DNA of 64,000 bases from Pedobacter psychroterrae. GTDB taxonomy: Bacteria > Bacteroidota > Bacteroidia > Sphingobacteriales > Sphingobacteriaceae. Shown one piece after another: positions 32,474 to 42,299 of the stretch. Each line of letters begins with the position of its first letter. Within the stretch, counting starts at the first letter, position 1. The notes under the pieces are model-generated. The model saw only the letters and a program-made list of their open reading frames with translations. It did not search any database and had not been told where the DNA came from. The translations under genes were made by a program, and so were the position numbers. The stretch is taken from the NCBI RefSeq assembly GCF_004331695.1, contig NZ_SJSL01000004.1, positions 1 to 64,000 on the forward strand, in the 5' to 3' direction.

Positions 32474-35400
32474 ATGAGAAAATTTTTTACCCGAAAAAAA
32501 ACGGGCAGAGTTCTACCCCTGCTAAGTGCATTGTTAGTTATACTATTTATAGCAATAAGTAATGACACCCATGCGCAGACACAGCCCAAAATCACAGTAA
32601 CAGGTACAGTAACAGATTCTACCGGAGTAGTCATTCCGGGAGCAAGTATTGTTGCGGCAAATGACGCAAAGAATGGTGCTATAACAGGAAACAATGGAAA
32701 ATTTGTGATCGATGTTGCACCGGGGACTTTACTGAAAATATCCTATATCGGATATTTGGAGAAAACGGTAACCGTAACTGCTGATACTAAAACACTAAAC
32801 ATAGTGCTGAGTGAAAACAGCATTCAGGCGAGTGAGGTGGTGATTACCGCTTTTGGTAAGAAGGAAAGAAAAGAAGCACTGGTAGGCTCGGTAACTAGCA
32901 TTACACCCGGCAACTTAAAAATCCCTGCCAGTAACCTGACGGCTTCATTGGCCGGACAGGCGGCCGGTATCATTGCATATCAAAGAAGTGGGCAGCCTGG
33001 ACAGGACAATGCTTCCTTCTTTATCAGGGGGGTAACCACGTTCGGCTACAAAAGAGAGCCCCTGATCCTGATAGACAATGTGGAGCTGACTGCAAATGAC
33101 CTGGCGCGGTTGCAGGTGGATGATATCGCCAGCTTCGTGATCCTTAAGGATGCCAGCGCCACTGCGTTGTATGGGGCAAGGGGTGCGAATGGGGTTATTT
33201 TGGTGAGTACTAAAGAAGGTAAAGAGGGCAGTGCGAAAATCAACTTCCGGACTGAGTACTCTATGTCGCAATCTACCAGCACACTCGAACTGGTAGATCC
33301 GCTACAGTACATGGACCTGTACAATGAGGCTTCACTGACGCGGGATCCTAAGTTGCCTTTGCCTTTTACGCAGACTAAGATCAATAATACCAGGGCTACG
33401 ATGGCGGGTGCGCCAGGCAGCAATGAATATGTGTACCCGGCGGTAGACTGGCTGGATATGCTGTTTAAAGACAGGGCCAGTACACAGCGCAATAACCTGA
33501 GTATAAGCGGTGGTGGTGCCACTGCCAAATATTATGTAGCAGGATCATATAACATCGACAATGGCGTATTGAAAACCGATATCAGAAACAACAACGACAA
33601 CAACGTTAATTTCAAGAATTACCAGTTGCGCTCGAATGTAAACATCAACCTCTCAAAAACTACGGAAATGATCGTGAGGCTATCCGGTACTTTCAGCGAA
33701 TACAATGGGCCCATCACGGCAGATGGATCGTTTGCTTCTGATTTGTACAATGTGGCCATGCATGCCAGTCCGGTTTTATTTCCGGCATATTATCCTGCTG
33801 ATGCTGCAAACGCCAGGGCCAACCACATCTTGTTTGGTAACGTGGGCGGACCAGATGGTACGGCAAACAACAGCATCAGGTATCCCTCTGGAAATCCTTA
33901 TGCACAGTTGCTAAGGGGACATAAAAACTCGTCAGAGTCGCGTATGTCGGCCCAGGTAGAGCTGAACCAGGATTTTGGTTTCATCACTGAGGGATTGAAA
34001 ATGAGAGGGATATTCAACACCAACAGGTATTCGTACTTTGATTCGCAACTGGCGTATTCGCCTTATTTCTACAGTGCTACAGGGTATGATAAGCTGACGA
34101 ATGAATATTCGCTAACCTGGCTAAACCCAAGAAACAATGTGGCCAACAATGTGCCGACTGAATATCTGGTGTACAACAGGAATGAGCCTAATGCCAATTC
34201 ATTCTATTACCTGCAGGGAGCTCTGGATTATAATAAGCAACTGGGCGACCACAACATCAATGCTACCTTTATCGGTACGGCTCAGCAAACGCTCTATTCA
34301 AGTGCGAAAGATCCGAGAACACAAACGACGACTTTACCATATTCATTGCCATTCAGAAACTTAGGCCTGGCAGGAAGGGCTACCTATTCTTATAAGAGCA
34401 GGTATTTTGCAGAGTTCAACTTTGGTTATAATGGTTCTGAGCGTTTCTCTATTGACCATAGGTACGGATTTTTCCCTACCGTTGGGGTATCATGGGTAGC
34501 TTCTAATGAAAGCTTCTGGAAGCCAAATGGTGTTGTAGACCGCCTGAAGATCCGCGCCAGCCATGGTTTGGTGGGTAACGATGCGATTGGTAGTCAGCGT
34601 TTCTTCTACCTGAGTGACGTAAACCTGAACGGAGGCAACTATGCACAGTTTGGGGTCAACAACCAAAACCAGCTCAATGGCGTGACAATCAGGAGTTATG
34701 CCAATTCAAATATCACCTGGGAGACTTCCAGACAGACCAACCTGGCAGCGGAGGTTACCTTCCTGAAAAGCCTGAACATCGTAGCTGAGGTATACACCAA
34801 CCACCGTTATGATATCTTACGTGAAAGAAACATTCCGGCTACGGAAGGATTTGAAACTTCTGTAAGCACCAATCTTGGGGTAGTTGACTCAAAGGGCCTT
34901 GACTTGTCGGCCGATTATAAACAGACCTTTAGCAATGACCTTTGGGCTTCAGTTAGGGGAAATTTTACTTATTCTACCAATAAATACACTTATATAGAAG
35001 AGCCAAATTATGCGGAGAGCTGGAGACATTTTATGGGTCAGCCTATCGGTCGCGGTTTTGGTTACATCGCCGAAAGGTTATTTGTGGATGACAACGAGGC
35101 CCGCAATTCGCCAAGGCAAGTGATGACTACGCAGGATGCATACGGAAACAACATTAACGGAATCCTGCCACAGGGCGGCGATATCAAATACAGGGATGTA
35201 AACGGTGACGGAAGGATAGATGATCTGGATATGGTGTTTTTAGGGTATCCTGAAACTCCTGAAATTGTTTACGGATTTGGCTTCTCTTCAGGCTTTAAGG
35301 GATTTGACCTTTCGGCTTTCTTCCAGGGACAGGGAAGGGTATCATTCTTTATGGATCCGAGAAAAATAAGTCCTTTTGTGGAGCGTAATGTAGCCTACAT

Positions 35401-35764
35401 AGATGGCAATACTCAGGTATTGAAGGAATTTGCAGATAGCCACTGGTCGGAGGAAAACCAGGACCTCTATGCTGCTTACCCAAGACTGGGTGTGAGCAAT
35501 GCAATGATTGCAAACAATTTACAGCCAAGCACCTGGTGGTTGAGAGATGCCAGCTTCATCAGGTTAAAATCGCTGGAGGTAGGCTATACGCTGCCTTCAA
35601 GGATTGCTAAATCATTGAAACTGGCCAATGCCAGGTTATACTTTAACGGGATGAACTTGCTGACCTGGAGCCCTTTCAAGCTGTGGGACCCTGAACTGGG
35701 GGGCAATGGATTTTCCTACCCGATCCAGAAGGTATTCAACGTGGGCCTAAATGTGAATTTATAA
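32474..35764 (+). CDS. susC: SusC/RagA-family TonB-linked outer-membrane transporter
   Basis: A 1096-residue glycan importer of the outer membrane. The signal peptide ends at HAQ (about residue 36). Then follow a carboxypeptidase-like domain (ITVTGTVTDSTGVVIPGASI, about 40-120), the plug (ASEVVITAFGKKERKEALVG, SLAGQAAGIIAYQRSGQPGQ, FFIRGVTTFG, ILKDASATALYGARGANGVI) and a 22-strand barrel to the C-terminal FNVGLNVNL. The plug motif LYGARGANGVI is the SusC hallmark. It is followed 12 bases on by susD, so the two form the usual importer pair. The substrate is inferred from the alpha-galactosidases downstream. Confidence 0.95.
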   Translation: MRKFFTRKKTGRVLPLLSALLVILFIAISNDTHAQTQPKITVTGTVTDSTGVVIPGASIVAANDAKNGAITGNNGKFVIDVAPGTLLKISYIGYLEKTVTVTADTKTLNIVLSENSIQASEVVITAFGKKERKEALVGSVTSITPGNLKIPASNLTASLAGQAAGIIAYQRSGQPGQDNASFFIRGVTTFGYKREPLILIDNVELTANDLARLQVDDIASFVILKDASATALYGARGANGVILVSTKEGKEGSAKINFRTEYSMSQSTSTLELVDPLQYMDLYNEASLTRDPKLPLPFTQTKINNTRATMAGAPGSNEYVYPAVDWLDMLFKDRASTQRNNLSISGGGATAKYYVAGSYNIDNGVLKTDIRNNNDNNVNFKNYQLRSNVNINLSKTTEMIVRLSGTFSEYNGPITADGSFASDLYNVAMHASPVLFPAYYPADAANARANHILFGNVGGPDGTANNSIRYPSGNPYAQLLRGHKNSSESRMSAQVELNQDFGFITEGLKMRGIFNTNRYSYFDSQLAYSPYFYSATGYDKLTNEYSLTWLNPRNNVANNVPTEYLVYNRNEPNANSFYYLQGALDYNKQLGDHNINATFIGTAQQTLYSSAKDPRTQTTTLPYSLPFRNLGLAGRATYSYKSRYFAEFNFGYNGSERFSIDHRYGFFPTVGVSWVASNESFWKPNGVVDRLKIRASHGLVGNDAIGSQRFFYLSDVNLNGGNYAQFGVNNQNQLNGVTIRSYANSNITWETSRQTNLAAEVTFLKSLNIVAEVYTNHRYDILRERNIPATEGFETSVSTNLGVVDSKGLDLSADYKQTFSNDLWASVRGNFTYSTNKYTYIEEPNYAESWRHFMGQPIGRGFGYIAERLFVDDNEARNSPRQVMTTQDAYGNNINGILPQGGDIKYRDVNGDGRIDDLDMVFLGYPETPEIVYGFGFSSGFKGFDLSAFFQGQGRVSFFMDPRKISPFVERNVAYIDGNTQVLKEFADSHWSEENQDLYAAYPRLGVSNAMIANNLQPSTWWLRDASFIRLKSLEVGYTLPSRIAKSLKLANARLYFNGMNLLTWSPFKLWDPELGGNGFSYPIQKVFNVGLNVNL

Positions 35765-35776
35765 TTATAAAAAGAT

Positions 35777-37699
35777 ATGAGATGCTATTATAAATTGATT
35801 TGTTTGCTTGTGCTTAGCATAACGAGCTTATCGTGTAAGAAATTTTTGGATGTGGTGCCCAACAATGTGGGTACGCTTGATTATGCCTTTTCTAATAGAA
35901 ATGAAGCAGAAAACTACCTCTACGGATGCTACAGTACTTTTCAAAACCTGTGCAGGGAGGTAGTCGGCAATCCTGGCTTCACCACCTCTGCAGAGATCAT
36001 CTATCCCAATTTTGAAGGCAATCCCTTCAACAAGATTACCTCGCCGGGCTTTTCGCTGATCAGGGGCTTGCAAAATTCATCCAATCCGCTGCTGAACCAC
36101 TGGAATGGCACCAACGGCGGGCAGGAAATCTACAAGGCCATTCGACGCTGTAACATCATGCTGGAGAACATCGATAAGCCGATAGACCTGACGGAAACGG
36201 AAAAGAAGCGGTGGATAGCGGAGACGAAATTCCTGAAAGCTTATTATCATTATTACTTGATCCGTCTATACGGGCCAATTGTGCTGATGAAAGAGAACCG
36301 GGCGGTTGACGGACCAATTGAAGCTACCAAAGCAAAGCGCTCTACAGTAGATGAGTCATTTGACTATGTGGTTAGCCTGCTGGATGAGGCCATTCCTGAT
36401 CTTCCACCGGTAATTGATAACCGCATCAATGAATTTGGCCGGATCACCAAATCTATGGGGATGGCCGTGAAAGCTGAAGTATTGACTACAGCTGCCAGTC
36501 CGCTGTTTAACGGCAATTCTGACTACGCTTCTTTTAAAGATAAAGCCGGCAACAACCTGTTTTCTACTACCTACGATCCGCTTAAATGGACAAAAGCTGC
36601 TGAAGCATGTAAGGCAGCGATCCTTGAGTTTGAGTCGCATGGCGGGAGACTATACACTGCGGTTCCGGCAGATCAGGTAGAAAATGTTTCTGATGATATC
36701 AAAAAAGAACTGACACTCCGGGCAGTGATTACCCAGAAATGGGAAGAGAACCCTGAACTGATCATGGCATCGCAGTTCACTTTTGACTACCAGGGATATG
36801 TGATCCCTAAACTGAGTACCAAAGCGATCGCGTTCAGTAATGAGCATCCCTCTAACTTTGCTGTTCCGATTTCCACAGTTGAGTTGTTTTATACCAATAA
36901 TGGCGTGCCTATCAATGAAGATAAAACTTGGGATTATGCCGGCAGAAATACCCCGCAGACAGGAACTGATGCGACCAAATCGTATATCCAGAGCGGATAC
37001 CAAACTGCCAAAGGGCATTTCAACAGGGAGCGGAGGTTTTATGCAGACGTAGCATTTGACGGTGGTCTGTGGTTTGGGAATGGTAAAAGGAATGAGAGCG
37101 ACTCGTACTACGTACAGGCTCGCGGAGCGTTTGCGATAGCGGGACCAAAAAGTACGTTTGCAACGAACGTAACTGGATACTGGCCTAAGAAACTGGCAAA
37201 TTATCTTTCGGTACTGGATGAAAGTCAGGTGTATCAGCCTTATAGAATGCCGATTATCCGCCTGAGCGGACTGTACCTGCTGTACGCAGAAGCATTGAAC
37301 GAAAGCCTGGGGGCGCCAACGGAAGAAGTGTATACCTATATTGATAAAGTAAGACAGCGTGCCGGATTGCTCGGTGTAAGACAGGCCTGGGCTGCCTACG
37401 CAAAGAACCCGAACGATCCTGCTGATAAGGCTAAATTACGTGCCATCATCCACCATGAAAGAAGGATAGAACTGATGTTTGAAGGCCAGTTGGGCTGGGA
37501 CCTTCGCAGGTGGAAGGAACTGCAGGAAGTGCTGAGCAGGCCATTGCAGGGATGGAATGTGCAGGAGGGGAATGCGGTAGATTATTATCGCCCGCAGACG
37601 GTACTTATTCCGGTGTTTGGCGTGAAAGATTACCTATGGCCAATTTCAAATACAGAGGTAGTGGTTAATGAGAACCTGGTGCAAAATCCGTTCTGGTAA
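35777..37699 (+). CDS. susD: SusD/RagB-family glycan-binding surface lipoprotein
   Basis: A 640-residue lid protein of the SusCD importer. Lipoprotein signal MRCYYKLICLLVLSITSLSC (Cys20) followed by KKFLDVVPNN. The TPR-like helical bundle shows YKAIRRCNIMLENIDKPIDL, AETKFLKAYYHYYLIRLYGP, IVLMKENRAVDG, and the C-terminal family motif IHHERRIELMFEGQLGWDLR with RWKELQEVL. It lies directly after susC, in the same operon, and sits at the outer surface to capture oligosaccharides. Confidence 0.95.
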   Translation: MRCYYKLICLLVLSITSLSCKKFLDVVPNNVGTLDYAFSNRNEAENYLYGCYSTFQNLCREVVGNPGFTTSAEIIYPNFEGNPFNKITSPGFSLIRGLQNSSNPLLNHWNGTNGGQEIYKAIRRCNIMLENIDKPIDLTETEKKRWIAETKFLKAYYHYYLIRLYGPIVLMKENRAVDGPIEATKAKRSTVDESFDYVVSLLDEAIPDLPPVIDNRINEFGRITKSMGMAVKAEVLTTAASPLFNGNSDYASFKDKAGNNLFSTTYDPLKWTKAAEACKAAILEFESHGGRLYTAVPADQVENVSDDIKKELTLRAVITQKWEENPELIMASQFTFDYQGYVIPKLSTKAIAFSNEHPSNFAVPISTVELFYTNNGVPINEDKTWDYAGRNTPQTGTDATKSYIQSGYQTAKGHFNRERRFYADVAFDGGLWFGNGKRNESDSYYVQARGAFAIAGPKSTFATNVTGYWPKKLANYLSVLDESQVYQPYRMPIIRLSGLYLLYAEALNESLGAPTEEVYTYIDKVRQRAGLLGVRQAWAAYAKNPNDPADKAKLRAIIHHERRIELMFEGQLGWDLRRWKELQEVLSRPLQGWNVQEGNAVDYYRPQTVLIPVFGVKDYLWPISNTEVVVNENLVQNPFW

Positions 37700-37741
37700 C
37701 GACTTTAATCATTTGATAATTAATTATTTAAAAATATTAAG

Positions 37742-38965
37742 ATGAAACATATTAATTCCAGAAAATACCTGGTTTACTTACTGGCCCCGATGTTTGCGTT
37801 GCTGGTAATGGCTTCCTGTAAAAAAGGCGATCCGAATATCGAGGTGATATCTGATGACCTGACCAAACCAGAAGTAGTGACCAATGTAAGTGTAGAGAAT
37901 TTTAACGGCGGGGCTAAGATCACGTACAAACTGCCTGATTCCAAAAACCTGCTATATGTGCTGGCGCAGTACAACATCAACGACAACAGGACCAGGGAAA
38001 CTAAAGCCAGCTATTATACCGATACCATTACCGTAGACGGTTTTGCAAGGGCGCAGGAGTATGAAGTGACACTGTATGCGGTAAGCCGTGCCAATGTAAA
38101 GTCTGATCCGGTGACGGTGAAGGTAAGCCCAACTACCCCAAATTACCAGTTGATCAACACCAACCTGGCGATTACGCCTGACTTTGGCGGGGCTAACTTT
38201 TATGGATTGAACGGAAACAAAGTGCCTGTTTCGCTTCACATCCTGGTTTACAATGAAACTACGAAGGCATATGAAGAAAATGAACCGGAATACATAAGTG
38301 GTGACACTATAGATGTATCTGTAAGGGGCTTACCGCCAACGCCTCAAAAAGTAGGGGTGTATACCATGGATAGGTTTGGAAACAAGTCTGATACGGTGCT
38401 CAAGACGGTAACGCCTTTATCTGAGTCAATGCTGGACAAAAGTAAGTTTTTTGTTTACAAGTTGCCTAGCGACGGAACCATTGGCTATGGTTGGGAATTT
38501 CGTTATTTCTTTGACGGGAGCCTCGAAGGCAATGGCTGGCATACGATCAGCTCACCAAAAACGATCGGCACATTTGGCTTAGGGCTAACTGCCAAGATCA
38601 GCCGCTTTGTGGTTTGGCAGAGACCTTCTGATTTTTTCGGCTTTCAGAATACCAGGAAATTTACCATGTGGGGTGCTACAAAAGACAATCCTGCTGATGT
38701 GAACCTGCCTGTAGGCTCTGCGCCGGGCACGGTAGCGGGCGACTGGGTGAATATGGGCAACTTTGTGTTTCCTAATCCACAATCGGGCTTGCCTGCCAAT
38801 CAGGCCAATGCAGCTGACAAAGAGCTGGTAGCCAAAGGGGTCAACTTTACGATGCCAAGGATAGCGCCAGCTGTGAAGTACCTGCGCTTTGAAGTGACGC
38901 AGACATGGGGCGGACAGGACTATGTAAATGCAATGGAGATCTCCTTATATGGTAATCCTTTATAA
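37742..38965 (+). CDS. DUF4959/DUF5000-type surface lipoprotein
   Basis: A 407-residue lipoprotein with signal ending in LVMASC (Cys26) and KKGDPN. Two fibronectin-III-like domains follow (VSVENFNGGAKITYKLPDSK, VKVSPTTPNY), then a discoidin-like DUF5000 domain of about 150 residues: YGWEFRYFFDGSLEGNGWHT, KISRFVVWQRPSDFFGF, FTMWGATKDN, YLRFEVTQTWGGQDYVNAME. Proteins of this build follow SusD in many Bacteroidota loci and are thought to hold the glycan at the surface. No enzyme motif seen. Third gene of the operon, 42 bases after susD. Confidence 0.8.
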   Translation: MKHINSRKYLVYLLAPMFALLVMASCKKGDPNIEVISDDLTKPEVVTNVSVENFNGGAKITYKLPDSKNLLYVLAQYNINDNRTRETKASYYTDTITVDGFARAQEYEVTLYAVSRANVKSDPVTVKVSPTTPNYQLINTNLAITPDFGGANFYGLNGNKVPVSLHILVYNETTKAYEENEPEYISGDTIDVSVRGLPPTPQKVGVYTMDRFGNKSDTVLKTVTPLSESMLDKSKFFVYKLPSDGTIGYGWEFRYFFDGSLEGNGWHTISSPKTIGTFGLGLTAKISRFVVWQRPSDFFGFQNTRKFTMWGATKDNPADVNLPVGSAPGTVAGDWVNMGNFVFPNPQSGLPANQANAADKELVAKGVNFTMPRIAPAVKYLRFEVTQTWGGQDYVNAMEISLYGNPL

Positions 38966-38989
38966 AAAACAGTATATCGTTAATTAAAA

Positions 38990-40216
38990 ATGACAAAAAT
39001 GAAAACCACTATAAACGTTGCTGTGATCTCTTGTATCTGCCTTGCGGTGCTTGGCTGTAAGAAATACAATGAGGATTATAAAGACTATCTGGACAATAAA
39101 GAAATCACCTATCCGGGCCTGGCCACCAAAGTGGGCTACCATGCCGGTAATTTAAGAACGGTATTGTTTTGGAACCCAAGTCCGGACCCAAGTGTAAAAA
39201 GCTACCTGATCACCTGGAACAATGGGGTGGACTCGATGGTAGTAAATGCTACCAGCAATGACCCTGCGGTAAAGATGAGTGTTTCTGTTCCCGGTTTGAT
39301 GGAATATGTATACAGCTTTAAAATCGTGGCGCGTGATGCAGCGGGCAACAAATCTGTAGGGCAGGAGTTGAACAATGTCCGCGTCTACGGACCGGCTTTT
39401 GCTGCCAGCCTGACCAACAGACCGCACGATCCATCTACTCCGTTTGAATTTAACAGCGACGGATCGCTTAAACTGAACTTTACCAAGGCAGATAGCACTA
39501 ATTATTCTACTGTTATTAAATACACCAATGTGTCTGGTGCTACTGAGGAGCGGGTGCTGCTGTCAGATGCCATGTCGATCAACATCCCCAATTATAAGCT
39601 TGGCACCGCAGTCCAGTATAAATCGTCCTTTAAGCCAGAGAGAACAGCGGCTGACGCGTTCTTTGTAAACAGTTATAGCGAATTTCCTGAGATCTTCAGG
39701 ATCGTAGAAATGGATAAATCCAAGTTTCAGGCGCTGTCATTTCCTACTGACATCCGCTCTGAGTACGGTTGGGAATTAAGGTATCTGTGGGACAATAAGA
39801 AGGAAGAATCACAGGGTGCAGGCTTCCATACCGGCGGCTCGGGCATGCCGCAATGGTTCGGCATTGACCTGGGTGCGCAGACTACGTTAAACAGCTTTAG
39901 GCTATGGCAAAGGTCGTCTGCATTGTACAATGTGGGCAATTTGAAACGGTTTGAAGTGTGGGGCAGCAACAATCCGAATACGGACGGAAGCTGGGAAAGC
40001 TGGACCAAACTGACCACATTCAATTCATTCAAGCCTTCAGGCCAGCCAGCCGGACAGAACAGCGCGGCAGACATCGCTTTTGCAGCAGCGGGTGAGCAGT
40101 TTACCTTCCCGGCAGGTTTACCCAATTACAGATATGTACGGTTTAAGGTGTTAGAAACATGGGGTGTACAGGGTTACATGCACTTAATGGAACTTACATT
40201 TTATAAGAAAGAGTAA
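38990..40216 (+). CDS. DUF4998 and discoidin-domain surface lipoprotein
   Basis: A 408-residue paralogue-like partner of the preceding gene: lipoprotein signal with CICLAVLGC (then KKYNEDYKDYLD), a DUF4998 domain (YPGLATKVGYHAGNLRTVLF, YLITWNNGVDSMVVNAT, FKIVARDAAGNKSVGQELNN) and a C-terminal F5/8 type C-like domain (DIRSEYGWELRYLWDNKKEE, WFGIDLGAQTTLNSFRLWQR, LKRFEVWGSNNPNTDG, YRYVRFKVLETWGVQGYMHL). A second Met at 38999 is an equally possible start. It probably binds glycan at the cell surface. The stop codon touches the stop codon of the convergent AraC gene, with no spacer. Confidence 0.8.
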   Translation: MTKMKTTINVAVISCICLAVLGCKKYNEDYKDYLDNKEITYPGLATKVGYHAGNLRTVLFWNPSPDPSVKSYLITWNNGVDSMVVNATSNDPAVKMSVSVPGLMEYVYSFKIVARDAAGNKSVGQELNNVRVYGPAFAASLTNRPHDPSTPFEFNSDGSLKLNFTKADSTNYSTVIKYTNVSGATEERVLLSDAMSINIPNYKLGTAVQYKSSFKPERTAADAFFVNSYSEFPEIFRIVEMDKSKFQALSFPTDIRSEYGWELRYLWDNKKEESQGAGFHTGGSGMPQWFGIDLGAQTTLNSFRLWQRSSALYNVGNLKRFEVWGSNNPNTDGSWESWTKLTTFNSFKPSGQPAGQNSAADIAFAAAGEQFTFPAGLPNYRYVRFKVLETWGVQGYMHLMELTFYKKE

Positions 40217-41101
40217 TTATTTTTTATGTTTCTTCCGGTATTCAGAAGGCGAGGTTCCGATCAGCTTACTGAATAACCGGGAGAAATAATATTGATCGTC
40301 TATGCCGAGCAATAAACAGATCTCCTTGATGCTCTTGTCTGTAAAGTACAGATACTGACAGGAATGCTGAATTTTAAGCTGATTGTAATAAGCTATGGGG
40401 GATATGCCCGTCTTATTCTTAAAGATCCTTAAATAATGCGAAAGTGAGATTTTTTGTTGCTCGGCTAGTTCGTTTATAGACAGTCGCTTACTCAGGTTTT
40501 CTTTCATGAAGGTAATAGAATTACTCACCGCGTCCTGACTGTATACAGTCGGGTTTATTTCTTTATAATAGATCAGTGAGGTCACAAAATAAAGCAGCCT
40601 GAAGTTCATGATCTCCATTTCCTTTGCGCTAAAGCTGTGTTCCAGTATGGAATAGATCTGGTTGAACAACTGGATGCGGTATTCTTCAAATGGAATGGCG
40701 TGTACCTGGTGCTGGTTGTCGACCAGCGAACGCTCATAGATCATTCTGGAGTTTGTGCCGCTAAAATGCAGCCAGTAAATACTCCATGGGTTCTTTGTGG
40801 AACTGTAATAGCGGTGGGGTATATTTTTAGGAATAATAAAGAAGGTATTGGCTTTTAGATTATAGGTAGTATGATCCATCTCTATGTATCCTTCTCCGTC
40901 TATGCAGTATAGCAAAATGAACTCTGCAGATCCGGTCTTCCTTTCCCTGTCGTGCCCTACTGCATGGGGGTAGTAACCTATAGCCGTAAGGTAGAAAGAG
41001 TTGATTAATGGGTTGTTTTTAATGCTCTTCCGGATGTTTGGGGTCAGGACGATCATTCTTTGACCAAGAAAGCCCTCTTTAATCTTTTTCTGCTCTTCCA
41101 T
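40217..41101 (-). CDS. AraC-family regulator of the alpha-galactoside locus
   Basis: Transcription activator with an N-terminal cupin ligand domain (FILLYCIDGEGYIEMDHTTY, NTFFIIPKNIPHRYYSSTKN) and a C-terminal double helix-turn-helix (SLSHYLRIFKNKTGISPIAY and SLREICLL-like IKEICLLLGIDDQYYFSRLF, then KLIGTSPSEYRKKHKK). The frame is longer (from 41185), but the ATG at 41101 (MEEQKKIKEG) places the cupin normally. Sensing of galactose or a galactoside is inferred from its position between the transporter part and the catabolic part. Many PULs use HTCS or ECF regulators; an AraC with cupin is the less usual choice. Confidence 0.88.
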   Translation of the reverse strand: MEEQKKIKEGFLGQRMIVLTPNIRKSIKNNPLINSFYLTAIGYYPHAVGHDRERKTGSAEFILLYCIDGEGYIEMDHTTYNLKANTFFIIPKNIPHRYYSSTKNPWSIYWLHFSGTNSRMIYERSLVDNQHQVHAIPFEEYRIQLFNQIYSILEHSFSAKEMEIMNFRLLYFVTSLIYYKEINPTVYSQDAVSNSITFMKENLSKRLSINELAEQQKISLSHYLRIFKNKTGISPIAYYNQLKIQHSCQYLYFTDKSIKEICLLLGIDDQYYFSRLFSKLIGTSPSEYRKKHKK

Positions 41102-41207
41102 GTATATTGCTGATCTGTTGGTACAGCGAAGATAGTAATTTAATGAAGCGGAATAAGTAACAAAAAGAAGATATAGTCCATGCATTCCAAAGGATAATCC
41201 ATTTTAT

Positions 41208-41240
41208 CGCTGAGGTTTTCAGCGTAGTTTTATATTTCAC
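41208..41240. promoter_or_regulatory. Divergent control region with 6-bp dyad
   Basis: Between the AraC gene (leftward) and galM (rightward) there is CGCTGA, loop GGTTT, TCAGCG (41208-41224), then TATATTTCAC (41231-41240), a near match to TAnnTTTG. A regulator site and promoter for galM are plausible; neither is strong. Confidence 0.3.
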
Positions 41241-41266
41241 AAACGAATGAAGACCAAATATTGACA

Positions 41267-42295
41267 ATGAATATAACTAAAAAGCGTTGGGGTAGTGTGG
41301 ACGGACAGGAGATCCACCTGTTTAGATTGGATAATTCCAATGGAAGCTATGTGGAACTGACCAATTACGGTGCTACAGTAGTGTCTGTTTATGTGCCGGA
41401 TAAGCAAGGAAAGCTGCAAAACGTAGTCCTGGGCTTTAATTCTTTGGCAGGCTATCTTCAGGACAATTGCTATATAGGAGCTACGGTAGGGAGATTTGCC
41501 AACAGGATAGCAAATGCCAGGTTTACATTGGATGGGGTAAATTATTTACTGGAACCTAACGATGGCGTGCATACCAATCACAGTGCTTCGGCAGGGTTTA
41601 ATGATAAAGTATTTAATTATAATTATACAGATGGATGCCTTGTATTCAAATATTTAAGTCCGGATATGTTCGGTGGTTATCCAGGTAATCTTGACTTCGA
41701 AATAAGTTACCAGTGGACAGCTGGTAACGAGTTGCGGATAATATTTAAAGCGTGCACCGATAGAAAAACAGTAGTAAACTTTACCAATCATTGTTATTTT
41801 AACCTTGCCGGCACTGCACAAAAGATCTTTGACCACCGGTTAACCATTCAATCCGGTTCAATAGTGGAAGCGGGCGCGGACTATATCCCTACAGGCCGGA
41901 TCATTGACGCAGGACAGCTGTCGTTTCAAAATACGCGGATAGTGGACCGGATGACAGCAGTGCAATCCCACATAAAAGGCCTGAATGTATGCTATGTATT
42001 GGATTGCTACGAACCTAAAAAACAGCAGCTTGCCGCTGTGCTGACTGAGCACTATTCTGGCAGGGAACTGGCTGTTTATACAACCTATCCAGGAATAATG
42101 CTATATACAGGCGCTTATCTCGATAGTAAGGTACCGGGAAACCGGCATGTGACCTATCAGCCATTTGACGGACTATGCCTGGAATGCCAGTATTTTCCGG
42201 ATAGCCCCAACCAACCTGATTTTCCTTCTACTGTTTTACTGCCCGGAGAAGTATTTGAAGAAACGATTACTTATGCTTTTAACACCAAAAAATAA
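41267..42295 (+). CDS. galM: Aldose 1-epimerase (galactose mutarotase)
   Basis: Interconverts alpha- and beta-anomers of galactose or glucose, needed because alpha-galactosidases give one anomer. The 342-residue protein has GSYVELTNYGATVVSVYVPD, LQDNCYIGATVGRFANRIAN, YLLEPNDGVHTNHSASAGFN (His), TNHCYFNLAGT (catalytic His), and GLCLECQYFPDSPNQPDFPS (catalytic Glu), the standard family motifs. No signal peptide is seen, so it is probably cytoplasmic. ATG at 41267 is preferred to TTG at 41261. Its end is 4 bases before the GH97 start. Confidence 0.92.
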   Translation: MNITKKRWGSVDGQEIHLFRLDNSNGSYVELTNYGATVVSVYVPDKQGKLQNVVLGFNSLAGYLQDNCYIGATVGRFANRIANARFTLDGVNYLLEPNDGVHTNHSASAGFNDKVFNYNYTDGCLVFKYLSPDMFGGYPGNLDFEISYQWTAGNELRIIFKACTDRKTVVNFTNHCYFNLAGTAQKIFDHRLTIQSGSIVEAGADYIPTGRIIDAGQLSFQNTRIVDRMTAVQSHIKGLNVCYVLDCYEPKKQQLAAVLTEHYSGRELAVYTTYPGIMLYTGAYLDSKVPGNRHVTYQPFDGLCLECQYFPDSPNQPDFPSTVLLPGEVFEETITYAFNTKK

Positions 42296-42299
42296 CCAA

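Noticed and set aside
41208..41224. Riboswitch in front of galM
   Set aside because: Only a 6-bp dyad is present; there is no larger folded structure or known riboswitch core.
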